Assembly (NCBI GenBank): GCA_018825965.1
Contig: JAHKAA010000001.1
Coordinates: forward strand, 1-63,024
Direction: 5' to 3'
DNA from: Gammaproteobacteria bacterium
Lineage (GTDB): Bacteria > Pseudomonadota > Gammaproteobacteria > Enterobacterales > Alteromonadaceae
DNA: 63,024 bases
The notes beneath the pieces are model-generated. The model saw only the letters and a program-made list of their open reading frames with translations, was not told the DNA's origin and searched no databases. Every line of letters starts with the position of its first letter. The stretch's first letter is position 1. Shown here one piece after another: positions 52,007-61,062 of this stretch. The position numbers and the translations under genes are program-made.

Positions 52007-52847
52007 GATTGGAGACTTTGCCTCTTCCGCCGCGGCTCTGAGTCTGGCTGATTATTGTAAAAATCAGCAACTGGATGTCAGTGTGGTGGTGCATTCTGCA
52101 GAGCAGGCTGAGCTTTGGTGTGCATCTGAACATGCTGAACTGGTGGTTGCTGAGTTAGAACGCTTTTTGTTAAATCCTTATGCCGACCGCTATCAGGCTG
52201 CGGCATGGGACAGAGCAGAAGTGGTGGACTCAGGGACAGGCTCAGCTGGTTTATCCGGTTATTGGCAACAGTTATGGGTGAATGGCGGCTGGTTTTGCCA
52301 TCTGGTCTGGTTGTCCACATTACTGGTGTACGGCTGGCAACAAGTGGACCCCTGGTCCGCTTTGGCAGCTTTGCAACTCAAACCTGAACTGGGGCTTAGT
52401 CTGGAACAAGGCTGGCGCTGGTTTACGCCGGGCTGGTTGCATTTTTCCGGCTCTCATCTGGTGTTTAACCTGATCTGGGTCTGGTATCTGTTGGGGCCAC
52501 TGGAGCTGAAGTCAGGCCGGGTGGTCGCTATTAGCCTGACTTTGTTGGTGTTGTTGTTTTCCAACCTTGCACAGTTTGTGATGGTTGGTGCTCACTTTGG
52601 TGGTATGTCAGGCCTGGTCTATGGCTTATTTGGTTTTTATTGGATCTGTGGTTGGTTAAAACCGAACTGGGGTTTGCAGATCAGCACAGGCTTAATAGGT
52701 TTTATGCTGATTTGGCTGGTGATTGGCTTTTTTGATCTGCTGTGGATTTCGATGGCAAACTGGGCACATTTAGCAGGCTTACTGACAGGCATGTTTTGTG
52801 CTGTGTTACTGGTAGTAGCAAACAAGGTTCTCACCGTACAGCGCTGA
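51999..52847 (+). CDS. glpG: Rhomboid intramembrane protease GlpG
   Basis: The protein has 282 residues from the ATG at 51999, which overlaps the glpE stop. A soluble N-terminal domain (1-80) is followed by six helices. Catalytic Ser is in GAHFGGMSGLVYGLFGFYW and catalytic His in MANWAHLAGLLTG; the oxyanion His is in WLHFSGSHLVFNLIWVW. It cleaves membrane proteins within the bilayer. The gene ends at a bidirectional stem-loop. Confidence 0.95.
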   Translation: MIKIGDFASSAAALSLADYCKNQQLDVSVVVHSAEQAELWCASEHAELVVAELERFLLNPYADRYQAAAWDRAEVVDSGTGSAGLSGYWQQLWVNGGWFCHLVWLSTLLVYGWQQVDPWSALAALQLKPELGLSLEQGWRWFTPGWLHFSGSHLVFNLIWVWYLLGPLELKSGRVVAISLTLLVLLFSNLAQFVMVGAHFGGMSGLVYGLFGFYWICGWLKPNWGLQISTGLIGFMLIWLVIGFFDLLWISMANWAHLAGLLTGMFCAVLLVVANKVLTVQR

Positions 52848-52859
52848 AGGTACGGTGAG
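52830..52859. terminator. Bidirectional stem-loop between glpG and the FliL-like gene
   Basis: CTCACCGTAC and GTACGGTGAG form a perfect 10-bp stem with a 10-base loop; the left arm includes the last glpG codons. Confidence 0.75.
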
Positions 52860-52873
52860 CCAGGCACAAGTGT

Positions 52874-53284
52874 TTAGTGGTACAGGTATTTAGTAAACAA
52901 AACGTCTTTTAAAATATCCTGACCTGTCTCTTTTTTCAGGGTATCACGCAGCTGATTCAGAATTTTTAAGCGAATTTCTTCACGCCCTGTTAATGAACGG
53001 ATGGTATCGCCGTTTTCACGACCAAAGGCAAACACAATCTTATCCAGGATCAGGGGTTCGTGATGCTCTATCACATCCAGATACTTTTTATCCATAATCA
53101 TCAACTCCATAGTCACCCGAACATAACCCAGTTCTTCAGTGGTTGGAGTCACATAGTTAGTGACTATATCCGGATCAAAACCAAAATAAGCATAATTGAC
53201 TTTCATAGGTGCATTGGCCGCACTCTGAGCCCAGAGACTTTGACTTAACAATAAAAAAACAAAACAAGTCAGCGCTTTTTTCAT
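52874..53284 (-). CDS. Exported FliL-like protein
   Basis: The protein has 136 residues from the ATG at 53284. A signal peptide (MKKALTCFVFLLLSQSLWAQS) replaces the membrane anchor of true FliL. The FliL core is clear: DIVTNYVTPTTEELGYVRVTMELMIMD, EHHEPLILDKIVFAFGRENGDTIRSLTGREEIR and LRDTLKKETGQDILKDVLFTKYL. A similar lone FliL-like gene beside glpG is common in Alteromonadales, outside flagellar operons. Its role may be a periplasmic stator-type or stomatin-like helper; unproven. Confidence 0.88.
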   Translation of the reverse strand: MKKALTCFVFLLLSQSLWAQSAANAPMKVNYAYFGFDPDIVTNYVTPTTEELGYVRVTMELMIMDKKYLDVIEHHEPLILDKIVFAFGRENGDTIRSLTGREEIRLKILNQLRDTLKKETGQDILKDVLFTKYLYH

Positions 53285-53345
53285 CCGGTTTACTCTTTCA
53301 TTTTTATCAAACATTCAAAAAAGGATCTTACCCGAAGGTCCGACG

Positions 53346-54497
53346 TTAAGCTATCAAAGCAGGCATTTCTTTTGCCAGCCGTAAACGTTGCGCTACCATT
53401 TTTCCGGTCAGGGCAAAACCAAGCAACTGACCTGATGGGCTCTGAAATCTTGCCAGCCAATCCATGCCTTGCCCTTCGTATAACCACTCGCCTTGTTGTT
53501 CTTTTGCAGCAGGCCAGCTGACCACAGCTAAAGCTGGCGATTTGACGATCACTGGCATCACAGGAAATTGCACTGCTGTGATCCTGCCTGTCAGTGTCAG
53601 GGCTAAAGCTCTGGCAGATAAACTAACAGGCTGAATATACATCAGGTTATAGCCACAGATTTCTGCACAGTCGCCCAAAGCATAGATATCAGCAGCCGAA
53701 GTTGCCAGCGTCTGATCCACCTTTATGCCTTTGCCGCAATCTATACCTGCGTGCAGCGCAAGCTGCAGCTTTGGCTTTAAACCCACAGCAGATAAAATCA
53801 ATTCTGTGGTCAGGTTGCGGCCATCAGTAAGCTGAAGGTGTAATTGCTGTTGGGCAAGCTGAGCCTCTTGTATAGAGGCTCCCCAATAAAATTCAACCCC
53901 TGACGCTGTTAACTGCTGCTGTAAAAGCTCACCCAGTGCAGGCGGCAGAAGTTGAGCTAAAGGCTGGTGCTCCAGCGCTATCACCGACACCTGAAAACCT
54001 GCTGTAGCTAAATCATTAGCATATTCAATGCCAACTAAGCCCGCTCCAAGCACAGTGATTTTTTGCTTGTTTTGGCTTTGTTGCAGAAAATTCTGGTAGT
54101 CCGCTAAGTCATTCACTGACCAGACCAGGCCTTCTGTTGCAGCTGGCAGTGACAGTTTCACCGGGCTGGCTCCTGTGGCCAGCACCAGTTGCTGATACTG
54201 GATCAGTCCTTTGTTGGTTTGTACCTGATGCAGTTCCGGATTAATCTGCTCTGCACAGCAATAAGGCCATACCTCAATATGTAACTCTGCTGCCATTTGG
54301 GGCGAGGTTTTCTGGACCAGATCGCTGGCAGTTTTTTGTTTACTAAAGCCATTGGATAACAAAGGTTTGGAGTAATAATCAGCACTGTCGCTGCTGATCA
54401 GGCAGATACTGCGTTCCGGGTCCAGTTTACGCAGTTCTTTGGCAAGGCTGTAGCCCGCGTAACCTGCTCCGATAATTAAAGTGTGGTAATGAGTCAT
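53346..54497 (-). CDS. FAD/NAD-dependent oxidoreductase, rubredoxin-reductase-like
   Basis: The protein has 383 residues. TLIIGAGYAGYSLAKELRKLDPE binds FAD, ITVLGAGLVGIEYANDLATAGFQVSVI binds NAD, and IYALGDCAEI closes the FAD site. The layout is that of AlkT/rubredoxin reductases and NorW-like enzymes. No rubredoxin gene is adjacent, so the electron acceptor is open. It is followed on the same strand by the FliL-like gene after 61 bp and diverges from ubiC. Confidence 0.88.
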   Translation of the reverse strand: MTHYHTLIIGAGYAGYSLAKELRKLDPERSICLISSDSADYYSKPLLSNGFSKQKTASDLVQKTSPQMAAELHIEVWPYCCAEQINPELHQVQTNKGLIQYQQLVLATGASPVKLSLPAATEGLVWSVNDLADYQNFLQQSQNKQKITVLGAGLVGIEYANDLATAGFQVSVIALEHQPLAQLLPPALGELLQQQLTASGVEFYWGASIQEAQLAQQQLHLQLTDGRNLTTELILSAVGLKPKLQLALHAGIDCGKGIKVDQTLATSAADIYALGDCAEICGYNLMYIQPVSLSARALALTLTGRITAVQFPVMPVIVKSPALAVVSWPAAKEQQGEWLYEGQGMDWLARFQSPSGQLLGFALTGKMVAQRLRLAKEMPALIA

Positions 54498-54621
54498 AAG
54501 GCAAAGGGACAGCGGCTAAATAATGCCGCTATGGTAATCAATTTCGGGTCCAAAGGCATTAAATACCAATACGATGGCAAAATTGTTATGATGCGCGGCA
54601 CCTTAGCTGCAGTTTAATTTT

Positions 54622-55146
54622 ATGCACAGCACAGACAGTCTTTTTCAATTGAACGCAGAGTGGCGAAACGCCGGACAACTGCCATTCCCCGCCGCTTTTG
54701 AACCCTGGTTGTTATGTCAGGGGTCATTAACAGCACTGCTGAAAAGTCATTGCCAGAGTTTCAGGCTGGAATTGGTGGCGGAGCATTGGCAACGGCTGCC
54801 AGATTTTTTACAGCAGCAATGGCAACAAACTCTGGGTTTAAAACGTGATGTGATCCTCTGGTGTGATGATAAAGCTTGTGTTTATGCACAAAGCTGGTTA
54901 CCTGAATCCACTCTGGAGCAAATGGAGCCTTTGGCCCGTTTGGGGGCGCAGCCTTTAGGAGAATATATTTTTCAGCATGTCAGTTTAGAACGTGGTGTGA
55001 TTGAAGTGGCTTTACTTGAATGTGGATTGGTGTTGCCTGTCGTAGGTAAGCAAAACGAACTTTGGGCCAGACGCTCTGTCTTTTCAGTGCAACAGCAACC
55101 ATTATTGGTGCAGGAAATCTTTTTACCCGGGGTGCTTGAGCTATGA
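54622..55146 (+). CDS. ubiC: Chorismate pyruvate-lyase
   Basis: The protein has 174 residues. It makes 4-hydroxybenzoate from chorismate, the first step of ubiquinone synthesis. Typical features: the N-terminal WRNAGQL, LKRDVILWCDDKACVYAQSWLPE and PLGEYIFQ followed by LWARRSVFSV. Length matches E. coli UbiC. It overlaps ubiA by 4 bp (ATGA), so both are coupled. Confidence 0.95.
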   Translation: MHSTDSLFQLNAEWRNAGQLPFPAAFEPWLLCQGSLTALLKSHCQSFRLELVAEHWQRLPDFLQQQWQQTLGLKRDVILWCDDKACVYAQSWLPESTLEQMEPLARLGAQPLGEYIFQHVSLERGVIEVALLECGLVLPVVGKQNELWARRSVFSVQQQPLLVQEIFLPGVLEL

Positions 55147-56015
55147 GATGGCAGTTGCAATGGCAGCAGTGGCCTTATTACCGCCAGTTAATGCGTCTGG
55201 ACAGGCCTATTGGCATTTATTTACTGATGTGGCCTACCTGGTGGGCTTTGTGGCTGCTGTCGTCCGGTTTGCCTGATTTAACTTTGTTAGCCGTATTCAG
55301 TACCGGTGTTGTGTTGATGCGCTCTGCAGGTTGTGTGATTAATGATTACGCTGACCGCAATTTTGATGGTCATGTGGAGCGCACCAAAGCCCGCCCCCTG
55401 GCTGCCGGACTGGTCAGTAGCGACGAAGCTTTACAGCTTTTTGTTGTGTTGCTGCTGTGCAGCGCCAGCCTGTTGCTGTTTTTAGATGCAGCCACAGTGT
55501 TATTGGCTTTGGTGGCGGCCGCTCTGGCTATTCTTTATCCTTTTATGAAACGTTTTACCTATCTGCCCCAGTTTGTATTAGGTGCTGCTTATAGTTGGGG
55601 TATTCCTATGGCCGCTATGGCCACAACAGGCACTGTTCCTTTATGGGTCTGGGCTTTGTATCTGGCGAATTTGCTCTGGACAGTGGCTTACGATACTTTT
55701 TACGCCATGGTGGATATGAAAGACGATCAGAGAATAGGGGTTAAATCCACAGCCTTATTATTTGGCCGTTATTGCCATCCTGCGATTGCCGGCTTACAGC
55801 TGCTGTTTTTAGTGCTGATGACCTGGGTGGGTCAACAAAATGGCCTTGGCTTGTTTTTTTATGCCGCTTTGGTTTTGGTATTTCTGAGTTTTATCCATCA
55901 ACACTGGCAGGCAAACACTCAGGGCAGGGCAGGTTGTTTCCAGGCCTTTTTAAATAACCACTATAGTGGTTTATTGCTTTTTGCCGGTATAGGTCTGGAC
56001 TTGCTCCAGACTTAA
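55143..56015 (+). CDS. ubiA: 4-hydroxybenzoate octaprenyltransferase
   Basis: The protein has 290 residues and nine predicted helices. It attaches the prenyl chain to 4-hydroxybenzoate in the inner membrane. Both Asp-rich motifs are intact: CVINDYADRNFDGHVERTKARPL and YDTFYAMVDMKDDQRIGVKSTA. The start overlaps the ubiC stop, and the gene end overlaps the convergent oxygenase gene by 4 bp. Confidence 0.96.
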   Translation: MRWQLQWQQWPYYRQLMRLDRPIGIYLLMWPTWWALWLLSSGLPDLTLLAVFSTGVVLMRSAGCVINDYADRNFDGHVERTKARPLAAGLVSSDEALQLFVVLLLCSASLLLFLDAATVLLALVAAALAILYPFMKRFTYLPQFVLGAAYSWGIPMAAMATTGTVPLWVWALYLANLLWTVAYDTFYAMVDMKDDQRIGVKSTALLFGRYCHPAIAGLQLLFLVLMTWVGQQNGLGLFFYAALVLVFLSFIHQHWQANTQGRAGCFQAFLNNHYSGLLLFAGIGLDLLQT

Positions 56016-56638
56016 AGTGCCGGATCGATCCGGCCCTGAATACTACTGTTATGCCGAAACCAGCCCGCAATACTGTAGCGGGTTTCCGATGCGGCTAGTA
56101 CTTCATGCGGGAAGCGGCAACTTTCAAACACCACCAGAGTGCCGGCTTTCGGCTGTACTTTGCTTAACAATTGATCCTGTTCGTCATACAACACCAGCTC
56201 GCCGCCTTGTTCTGCCGTATTCAGATAACAAACCGTAGAAAGTACTCTGTTAGAACGGCCCACAAAAGCATCCAGATGTTTCTGATAAAAGTCGCCTTGC
56301 TGGTAACGGGCGTAATGCGCTTCAAAATCAATCAGGCCTAAAAAACAGCGTTGGTTCATATCCTGTTGCAGCTTTGCCATCAACTCTAAATACTGCTGCT
56401 GCACCTGGTTGTCTGGATTTAACCAGGCCGTCTGATCACGCCGGATTTGCTGGTCCAACTGATGCTGACCCTGGCGCCCAACACCTGCGGCTTTGAGCTG
56501 CTGTTGCTGTACATCCTGATAGAGCGCCCAGCATAAATCAGCCGGAATGGCTTGCTCCAGCACCACATAACCTTGTTGATAAAAGGGGCTGGCCAGTTGT
56601 TCCAGCCAGTTTGTTATGCAGGGCCACTGATAAGACAT
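56012..56638 (-). CDS. 2-oxoglutarate/Fe(II)-dependent oxygenase (prolyl-hydroxylase-like)
   Basis: The protein has 208 residues. The cupin-like core has the iron ligands His and Asp in DFYQKHLDAFVGRSNRVLSTVCYLN and His in CRFPHEVLAASETRYSIAGWF, where the Arg binds 2-oxoglutarate. The pattern is that of small bacterial prolyl-4-hydroxylase relatives, some of which modify elongation factor Tu or ribosomal proteins. The substrate is not known. Its 3' end overlaps ubiA. Confidence 0.88.
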   Translation of the reverse strand: MSYQWPCITNWLEQLASPFYQQGYVVLEQAIPADLCWALYQDVQQQQLKAAGVGRQGQHQLDQQIRRDQTAWLNPDNQVQQQYLELMAKLQQDMNQRCFLGLIDFEAHYARYQQGDFYQKHLDAFVGRSNRVLSTVCYLNTAEQGGELVLYDEQDQLLSKVQPKAGTLVVFESCRFPHEVLAASETRYSIAGWFRHNSSIQGRIDPAL

Positions 56639-56705
56639 AAAAACTGTTCCGCTTTAGTTCAGCATGAAATTGCGGCTTTGTACGTCAGAAGTTGAACTGC
56701 TGTCA

Positions 56706-56737
56706 AGACAACACAGAAGCGGGTTTCTGTGTTGTCT
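56706..56737. terminator. Hairpin after the ECF-sigma operon
   Basis: AGACAACACAGAA (56706-56718) and TTCTGTGTTGTCT (56725-56737) form a perfect 13-bp stem with a 6-base loop. It lies between the end of the coiled-coil gene and the start of the oxygenase gene, both on the minus strand. Confidence 0.75.
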
Positions 56738-56751
56738 GAAGGGAAGAACTG

Positions 56752-57678
56752 TTAGTACTGGTAATAACTGGCTTTTTTCAATAAAGCCGGAGCATCAATT
56801 TTGCCAGTGACACACTGATTAATATCGGCTTTTTTTACCACCCAGTAATGATCTTTGGCATTGTTTCTGCCCGACAGGCTCAGTTGAAAAGACACAAACT
56901 CCTGCTCTTTTAAATCACGTAAGCTGGCGCCATAGTCACATAAAGTACTGCTGAACACCTGACCTACTTTGGCTACAAGTTCAGTCTGGCGCTGCGCCGC
57001 CAGTTTTTGTTGTTCTGCGCGTTTTTTGTTGTATTCCTGCTCCTGCCCGGTCAGGTTTTTTTGCAACTGCGCCAGCTTGCTTTTCAGTTGATCTGACTTT
57101 AGGTTTATCTCCTTCAGCTCCTTTTGCTGCTCCGCGGTGAGCTTGCTGACTTTGGACGAAAACTCGATATCGCGTTTTTCCCGTTCGTAATCCCGTAAAT
57201 CCCGTTCTATATCCCGGCGTTCTTCCCGCAAGTCACGCAGCTTTTCACTTTGGTCCTGCTGCTGTTCTGCCAAAGCTTCGGCAGCTTCAGCCATCTCTTC
57301 AATAGCTTCTTCATCAAAGCTGAAGCTAAAGCTATGGCCATTCTCTGAAATGCTGACCGCGTTGGCTGCATGATGAGCAACAGCTGCCGCTGCGCCAGGT
57401 GCTACAGGTGCAATAGGGGCAACCGGAGGTATAGGCGGCATCACAAAATGCCGTAACCAGCCACTGTTGCTGTCGACTCTGAATGCAACACCTTGCCCCA
57501 TCAGGTAGCTATGTTTGATCCGGCCTATGCTGTTATGCTCTTCGCCGCCCAATGAGCTTTGCAAAATATCCTGCATGATATTCAGGTTTTTGCTCAAACG
57601 GTCATTCACTTCGGCTGTTACTGCCGTACTTGCCAGAATAAGTCCCGCTAACACGGAGATTTTGCTGAACATCTTCAT
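56752..57678 (-). CDS. Exported coiled-coil protein of the ECF-sigma operon
   Basis: The protein has 308 residues. Signal peptide (KISVLAGLILASTAVTA), a Pro/Ala-rich stretch (MPPIPPVAPIAPVAPGAAAA), an acidic helix (DEEAIEEMAEAAEALAEQ) and a long charged coiled coil from about 135 to 240 rich in Arg/Glu/Lys (LRDLREERRDIERDLRDYE). The C-terminal 60 residues form a small domain with two Cys (LCDYGASLR and INQCVTG). I do not recognise the family. It lies 20 bp behind the anti-sigma-like gene and is probably the main output of that operon in the envelope. Confidence 0.82.
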   Translation of the reverse strand: MKMFSKISVLAGLILASTAVTAEVNDRLSKNLNIMQDILQSSLGGEEHNSIGRIKHSYLMGQGVAFRVDSNSGWLRHFVMPPIPPVAPIAPVAPGAAAAVAHHAANAVSISENGHSFSFSFDEEAIEEMAEAAEALAEQQQDQSEKLRDLREERRDIERDLRDYEREKRDIEFSSKVSKLTAEQQKELKEINLKSDQLKSKLAQLQKNLTGQEQEYNKKRAEQQKLAAQRQTELVAKVGQVFSSTLCDYGASLRDLKEQEFVSFQLSLSGRNNAKDHYWVVKKADINQCVTGKIDAPALLKKASYYQY

Positions 57679-57698
57679 AAATTGGTTACTCCACTAAG

Positions 57699-58331
57699 TT
57701 ATCTGTTTGGGCGAACAACTGCGCTGGCATCCAGTCTGGCCTGACTTGGCTGGTAATTTTCCTGCCAGTAATGCCAGTAATGCCAGTCAGACTGACGTTG
57801 CTGGTTCAGGTATTCCACCAATTCCAGCATGTCGGTGCGTCTTTCTTTGGTTTGTTGTTCGGTTAAATAATCCTTTAGCAAAATCAGCTGTGACGCTTGT
57901 TGCTGCTGGGTGTTTTGTAACTGGATCTGGATATAATCCAGCTGCTCTTTGCGGTAGCTGGCGAGTAAAGTGTCCAGTTGCTCTTGCTGTATCTGTTGCC
58001 CGCCACGCCAGCTTAAGGTCAGGCCGCTGTCCTGCATTTGCATTTCCAGTGGCGACAGGCTGATCACTAAAGCCAGGGCGGAAAAAGCCACACTCAATCT
58101 TGGCCACCAGCTATGACTTTGTGTTGGTCTCTGCCATTGCTGAGCAAAGACCGACATGGTATCGATGTCAGGCACTGGGGCGAAAAAGGGCGCTTTGGCC
58201 TGACGCTGAATCATCTGCGCTGTCTGGAAACGGCTGTACCATTCAGTGTTTTGGTCCAGTTGCTGTTCGCATTCGCTGGCGGTAATTTTTCCGGCCAGCC
58301 AGGCTTCAAAAATTTGCTGACTGTTCGACAT
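57699..58331 (-). CDS. Putative anti-sigma factor, single membrane span
   Basis: The protein has 210 residues. Cytoplasmic N-terminus (FEAWLAGKITASECEQQLDQN), one transmembrane helix at about 80-96 (LSVAFSALALVISL) and a Gln-rich periplasmic coiled coil (KEQLDYIQIQLQNTQQQQAS). It overlaps the sigma gene by 26 bp, the classic sigma/anti-sigma arrangement. No zinc-type anti-sigma motif is present, so the assignment rests on topology and position. Confidence 0.75.
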   Translation of the reverse strand: MSNSQQIFEAWLAGKITASECEQQLDQNTEWYSRFQTAQMIQRQAKAPFFAPVPDIDTMSVFAQQWQRPTQSHSWWPRLSVAFSALALVISLSPLEMQMQDSGLTLSWRGGQQIQQEQLDTLLASYRKEQLDYIQIQLQNTQQQQASQLILLKDYLTEQQTKERRTDMLELVEYLNQQRQSDWHYWHYWQENYQPSQARLDASAVVRPNR

Positions 58332-58869
58332 CTGCTAACTCCAACTGCGTACGCAGTTTATCTAAGGCCGCATAAAATCTGGATTTGATGGTATTGCTCG
58401 ACAGCGCCAGCTGATCGGCAATTTCATCAAAAGTAAACTGCTGGTAAAACCGCAATTCCACTACCAGTCGTTGCTCTGGAGGTAAAGTTCGCAACTGCTG
58501 TTGCACCATCCGCTGCGTGTGCTGGCCATAAAGTTGTTGTTCAAAACCTGGTGCTTCATCATCATAAAAATCATGGTCGTCGGTAAACTCTGTGGTTGCT
58601 TTACGCTTGCGGAGCATATCCATAGCTCTGTAGTTGGCTATGCCAAACAACCAGCTTTTAAAGGAGCTGTCACCACGGTACTGCGCCAGGTTACGGCAAA
58701 GCACCATCAATACATCCTGCAATAAATCGCGGGCGTCATCGGGCGAACCCAGTAAACGCAGGCCAAAATAATACAGGGGCGCCTGATATCTCGACACCAA
58801 TTGCTGCCAGGCTTTGGCATCACCGCCTATGGCTTTTTCTATTAAGCTCTCGTCGCTGCGTTTAAACAC
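58306..58869 (-). CDS. ECF-type RNA polymerase sigma factor
   Basis: The protein has 187 residues. Region 2 is at residues 20-90 (YFGLRLLGSPDDARDLLQDVLMVLCRNLAQY, SFKSWLFGIANYRAMDMLRKRK) and region 4 at 125-180 (LPPEQRLVVELRFYQQFTFDEIADQLALSSNTIKSRFYAALDKLR). It is first in the operon with the anti-sigma-like and coiled-coil genes and likely controls its own promoter. The inducing stress is unknown; the exported partner suggests an envelope signal. Confidence 0.93.
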   Translation of the reverse strand: MFKRSDESLIEKAIGGDAKAWQQLVSRYQAPLYYFGLRLLGSPDDARDLLQDVLMVLCRNLAQYRGDSSFKSWLFGIANYRAMDMLRKRKATTEFTDDHDFYDDEAPGFEQQLYGQHTQRMVQQQLRTLPPEQRLVVELRFYQQFTFDEIADQLALSSNTIKSRFYAALDKLRTQLELADVEQSANF

Positions 58870-58983
58870 TTTTGATCTGTGATGAAGTTGTATTGATGAT
58901 AAGTCGTATCAGGTCTGAAAATAGTTTGCCTGATTTGACAAAAAAGCAGGAATATTTTTGAAGTGTTTTTAAGTTATTAAATT

Positions 58984-59015
58984 CCAAAGGAAATCTCCTT
59001 AGAGATTTCCTTTGG
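58984..59015. terminator. Stem-loop between membrane protein and sigma genes
   Basis: CCAAAGGAAATCTC and GAGATTTCCTTTGG form a perfect 14-bp stem with loop CTTA. It lies just after the stop of the DUF2306-like gene on the minus strand and is followed there by an A/T-rich tract. Confidence 0.82.
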
Positions 59016-59024
59016 TTCTTCTGA

Positions 59025-59771
59025 TTATAAAGCCTGTTTTCTGGCAGGTTGCGATAAGCGGCGTTTAAACCAGATAGTAGCAGGGATACCTATCAGGCTG
59101 GGGATCAGCCATGGCACCATCATCCAGTGGCCTGTTAATAACTCTTCAAATAAAGCCCGGCCGCCAAAGGCAAAAAATGCGGTGTAGGCTGCAATACCAG
59201 AGCCAATCATGGCGGAGGCATGTTCTATTAACCAGCGGTTGTTGGTCACAGTTTTTGTATGCAGGTAAGTCAGTATGCCAAAGCTGGTTACAAGCGAAAT
59301 ACCGGCAAACACCATCACCAACGGCATACCAAATTTATAACCTTGCCAGCCACCATAAAAAGCTACTATGACCAATAACCAGACAGGCCCCTGATAGCTC
59401 CAGTGTTTCAGCGGATCGCGGTTTTGTTTGCATAACAAGGTGCCTGTGGCATGACGTATAGTGACCCAGGTCAGCAGGCTAAGTAAAAACAAAAACAGGT
59501 TAAGCATCATAAAAAAGTTTAATTTGCGCTGCTGGATCTGACCATCGACTATGAAACCAGCACCTTTAATTCCTATAGGATCAAACCACACCAGACAGGT
59601 CATCACCAGACCACTAAAAGCGACCACTTTCATAATATGGCCATAATAACGGCCTGATTTACGGTGCAACTGGCTGCCTTTGCGGCTGAGCATAGGCAAC
59701 CAGAATAACAGCAGTGCAATGACACCTAAGGCAATATGCAGTTTTAATAACAGGCTATGGAACATTAACAT
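59025..59771 (-). CDS. DUF2306-like integral membrane protein
   Basis: The protein has 248 residues from the ATG at 59771, placed six bases after AAAGGAG; in-frame ATGs at 59795 and 59777 lie on or before that site. Seven hydrophobic helices. LHIALGVIALLLFWLPMLSRKGSQLHRKSGRYYGHIMKVVAFSG holds the His residues typical of DUF2306-like proteins and may bind haem or metal, and NNRWLIEHASAMIGSGIAAYTAFFAFGGR is similarly conserved. It diverges from the sensor kinase gene at 59929 and may be its target. Confidence 0.8.
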   Translation of the reverse strand: MLMFHSLLLKLHIALGVIALLLFWLPMLSRKGSQLHRKSGRYYGHIMKVVAFSGLVMTCLVWFDPIGIKGAGFIVDGQIQQRKLNFFMMLNLFLFLLSLLTWVTIRHATGTLLCKQNRDPLKHWSYQGPVWLLVIVAFYGGWQGYKFGMPLVMVFAGISLVTSFGILTYLHTKTVTNNRWLIEHASAMIGSGIAAYTAFFAFGGRALFEELLTGHWMMVPWLIPSLIGIPATIWFKRRLSQPARKQAL

Positions 59772-59928
59772 AATCATCTCCTTTAACAGATGCACTCAGA
59801 TTAAAACTTCAGCTTTGCTTTTACAGGTGCCATAAGTCAGGAGTTTTCACTGTGACTTTTGGCCTATTGAGCTGAAAGCAAAATCGGGCATACTGCAAAG
59901 CCAGAAGTTAAAGGTCAGTGAAGTCGCT

Positions 59929-61062
59929 ATGAAACTCAAGTTTTCAATCGCATGGGATGTGTTGGCCGGGATGCTCACCTGGTTTTTAGTTTTTGCGCTG
60001 ACTTTATACCTGAGTTGGCCCCATGATCGGCTCTGGTCTTTATGGCCATGGATAGTGACTTTGTTTCTGTTGAACGGCGCTTGTTTTTATTGCGTGACCC
60101 GCGGTGATGAGCGTTTTGGTGTTTTACCCCGTTTTGAATTGATCTGCTATGTGCTGCAATTGCTGTTCGCTTTGGCCCTGAACTGGATCTTGCCCTTTGA
60201 CTATTTGGCGATCCTGAGCATTATCTGGGTCTCGGTTTTGCCTCATCTGCTGCCGATGCGAACTGCTGTTTTTATTACTCTTGCTGTGCTGGGGCTTTGG
60301 TATGGCGTGGATGCCTATATAGAACAACGCGCTATGTGGATCACAGCTTTGCTCTTTAGTAGCTTTCACTTTTTTGCTTTGTTGATGAAAAACCAGGCTC
60401 GCTCTGAGCAGCAGGCCAGACAAGAATTACAGCAAACCCATCAGCAATTACTGGCGACCCAGGATTTGTTGATGATGGCGTCCCAGCAGCAAGAACGTAG
60501 CCGTATAGCCCGTGATTTACATGATGTGTTGGGCCATCATTTAACAGCTTTAACCATTAATTTGCAGGTCGCGGGGCACTTAACTCAAGGCGAAGCCAAA
60601 GCCAAAGTGGATCAATGCCATCAGATCGCCAGGTTATTGCTGTCGGATGTGCGCGAAGCCGTCAGCGCTTTGCGTGAACAGCAGCAGTTTTCTATTTATC
60701 AGGCGCTGGAGAAACTTCTGACCGCAGTGCCTGGTTTAAAAGTGCAGTGGGATTGCCCACAAGATGTTGAACTTGCTGATGTAAAAGTAGCGCAGCAGTT
60801 GCTATTAATAGTGAAGGAAGCTTTAACTAATACTCTAAGACATAGTCAGGCCACTGAATTTTATTTAGCAGTGAAACCACAACATGGCTTTTTGCAACTG
60901 ACTATTTATGACAACGGAAAAGTTTCGCCGGACTGGAAAGCGGGCAATGGCTTAACAGGTATGCAGGAAAGGGTGGCCTGCTGCGCCGGAACTTTGGTCT
61001 GGCAAGTGAAAGACAACCACTTTTGTTTACAAGTCACTTTACCTTCAGGAGTTCAGCCATGA
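59929..61062 (+). CDS. NarL-type sensor histidine kinase (DesK/LiaS-like)
   Basis: The protein has 377 residues. Five to six helices in residues 10-155 form the sensor part with no large periplasmic loop, so it probably senses a membrane state. A coiled coil leads to the HisKA_3 domain with the phospho-His at residue 198 (ERSRIARDLHDVLGHHLTALTIN). The ATPase domain has KEALTNTLRHSQATEF and IYDNGKVSPDWKAGNGLTGMQERV. The final ATGA overlaps the regulator gene, so they are a coupled pair. Confidence 0.92.
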   Translation: MKLKFSIAWDVLAGMLTWFLVFALTLYLSWPHDRLWSLWPWIVTLFLLNGACFYCVTRGDERFGVLPRFELICYVLQLLFALALNWILPFDYLAILSIIWVSVLPHLLPMRTAVFITLAVLGLWYGVDAYIEQRAMWITALLFSSFHFFALLMKNQARSEQQARQELQQTHQQLLATQDLLMMASQQQERSRIARDLHDVLGHHLTALTINLQVAGHLTQGEAKAKVDQCHQIARLLLSDVREAVSALREQQQFSIYQALEKLLTAVPGLKVQWDCPQDVELADVKVAQQLLLIVKEALTNTLRHSQATEFYLAVKPQHGFLQLTIYDNGKVSPDWKAGNGLTGMQERVACCAGTLVWQVKDNHFCLQVTLPSGVQP

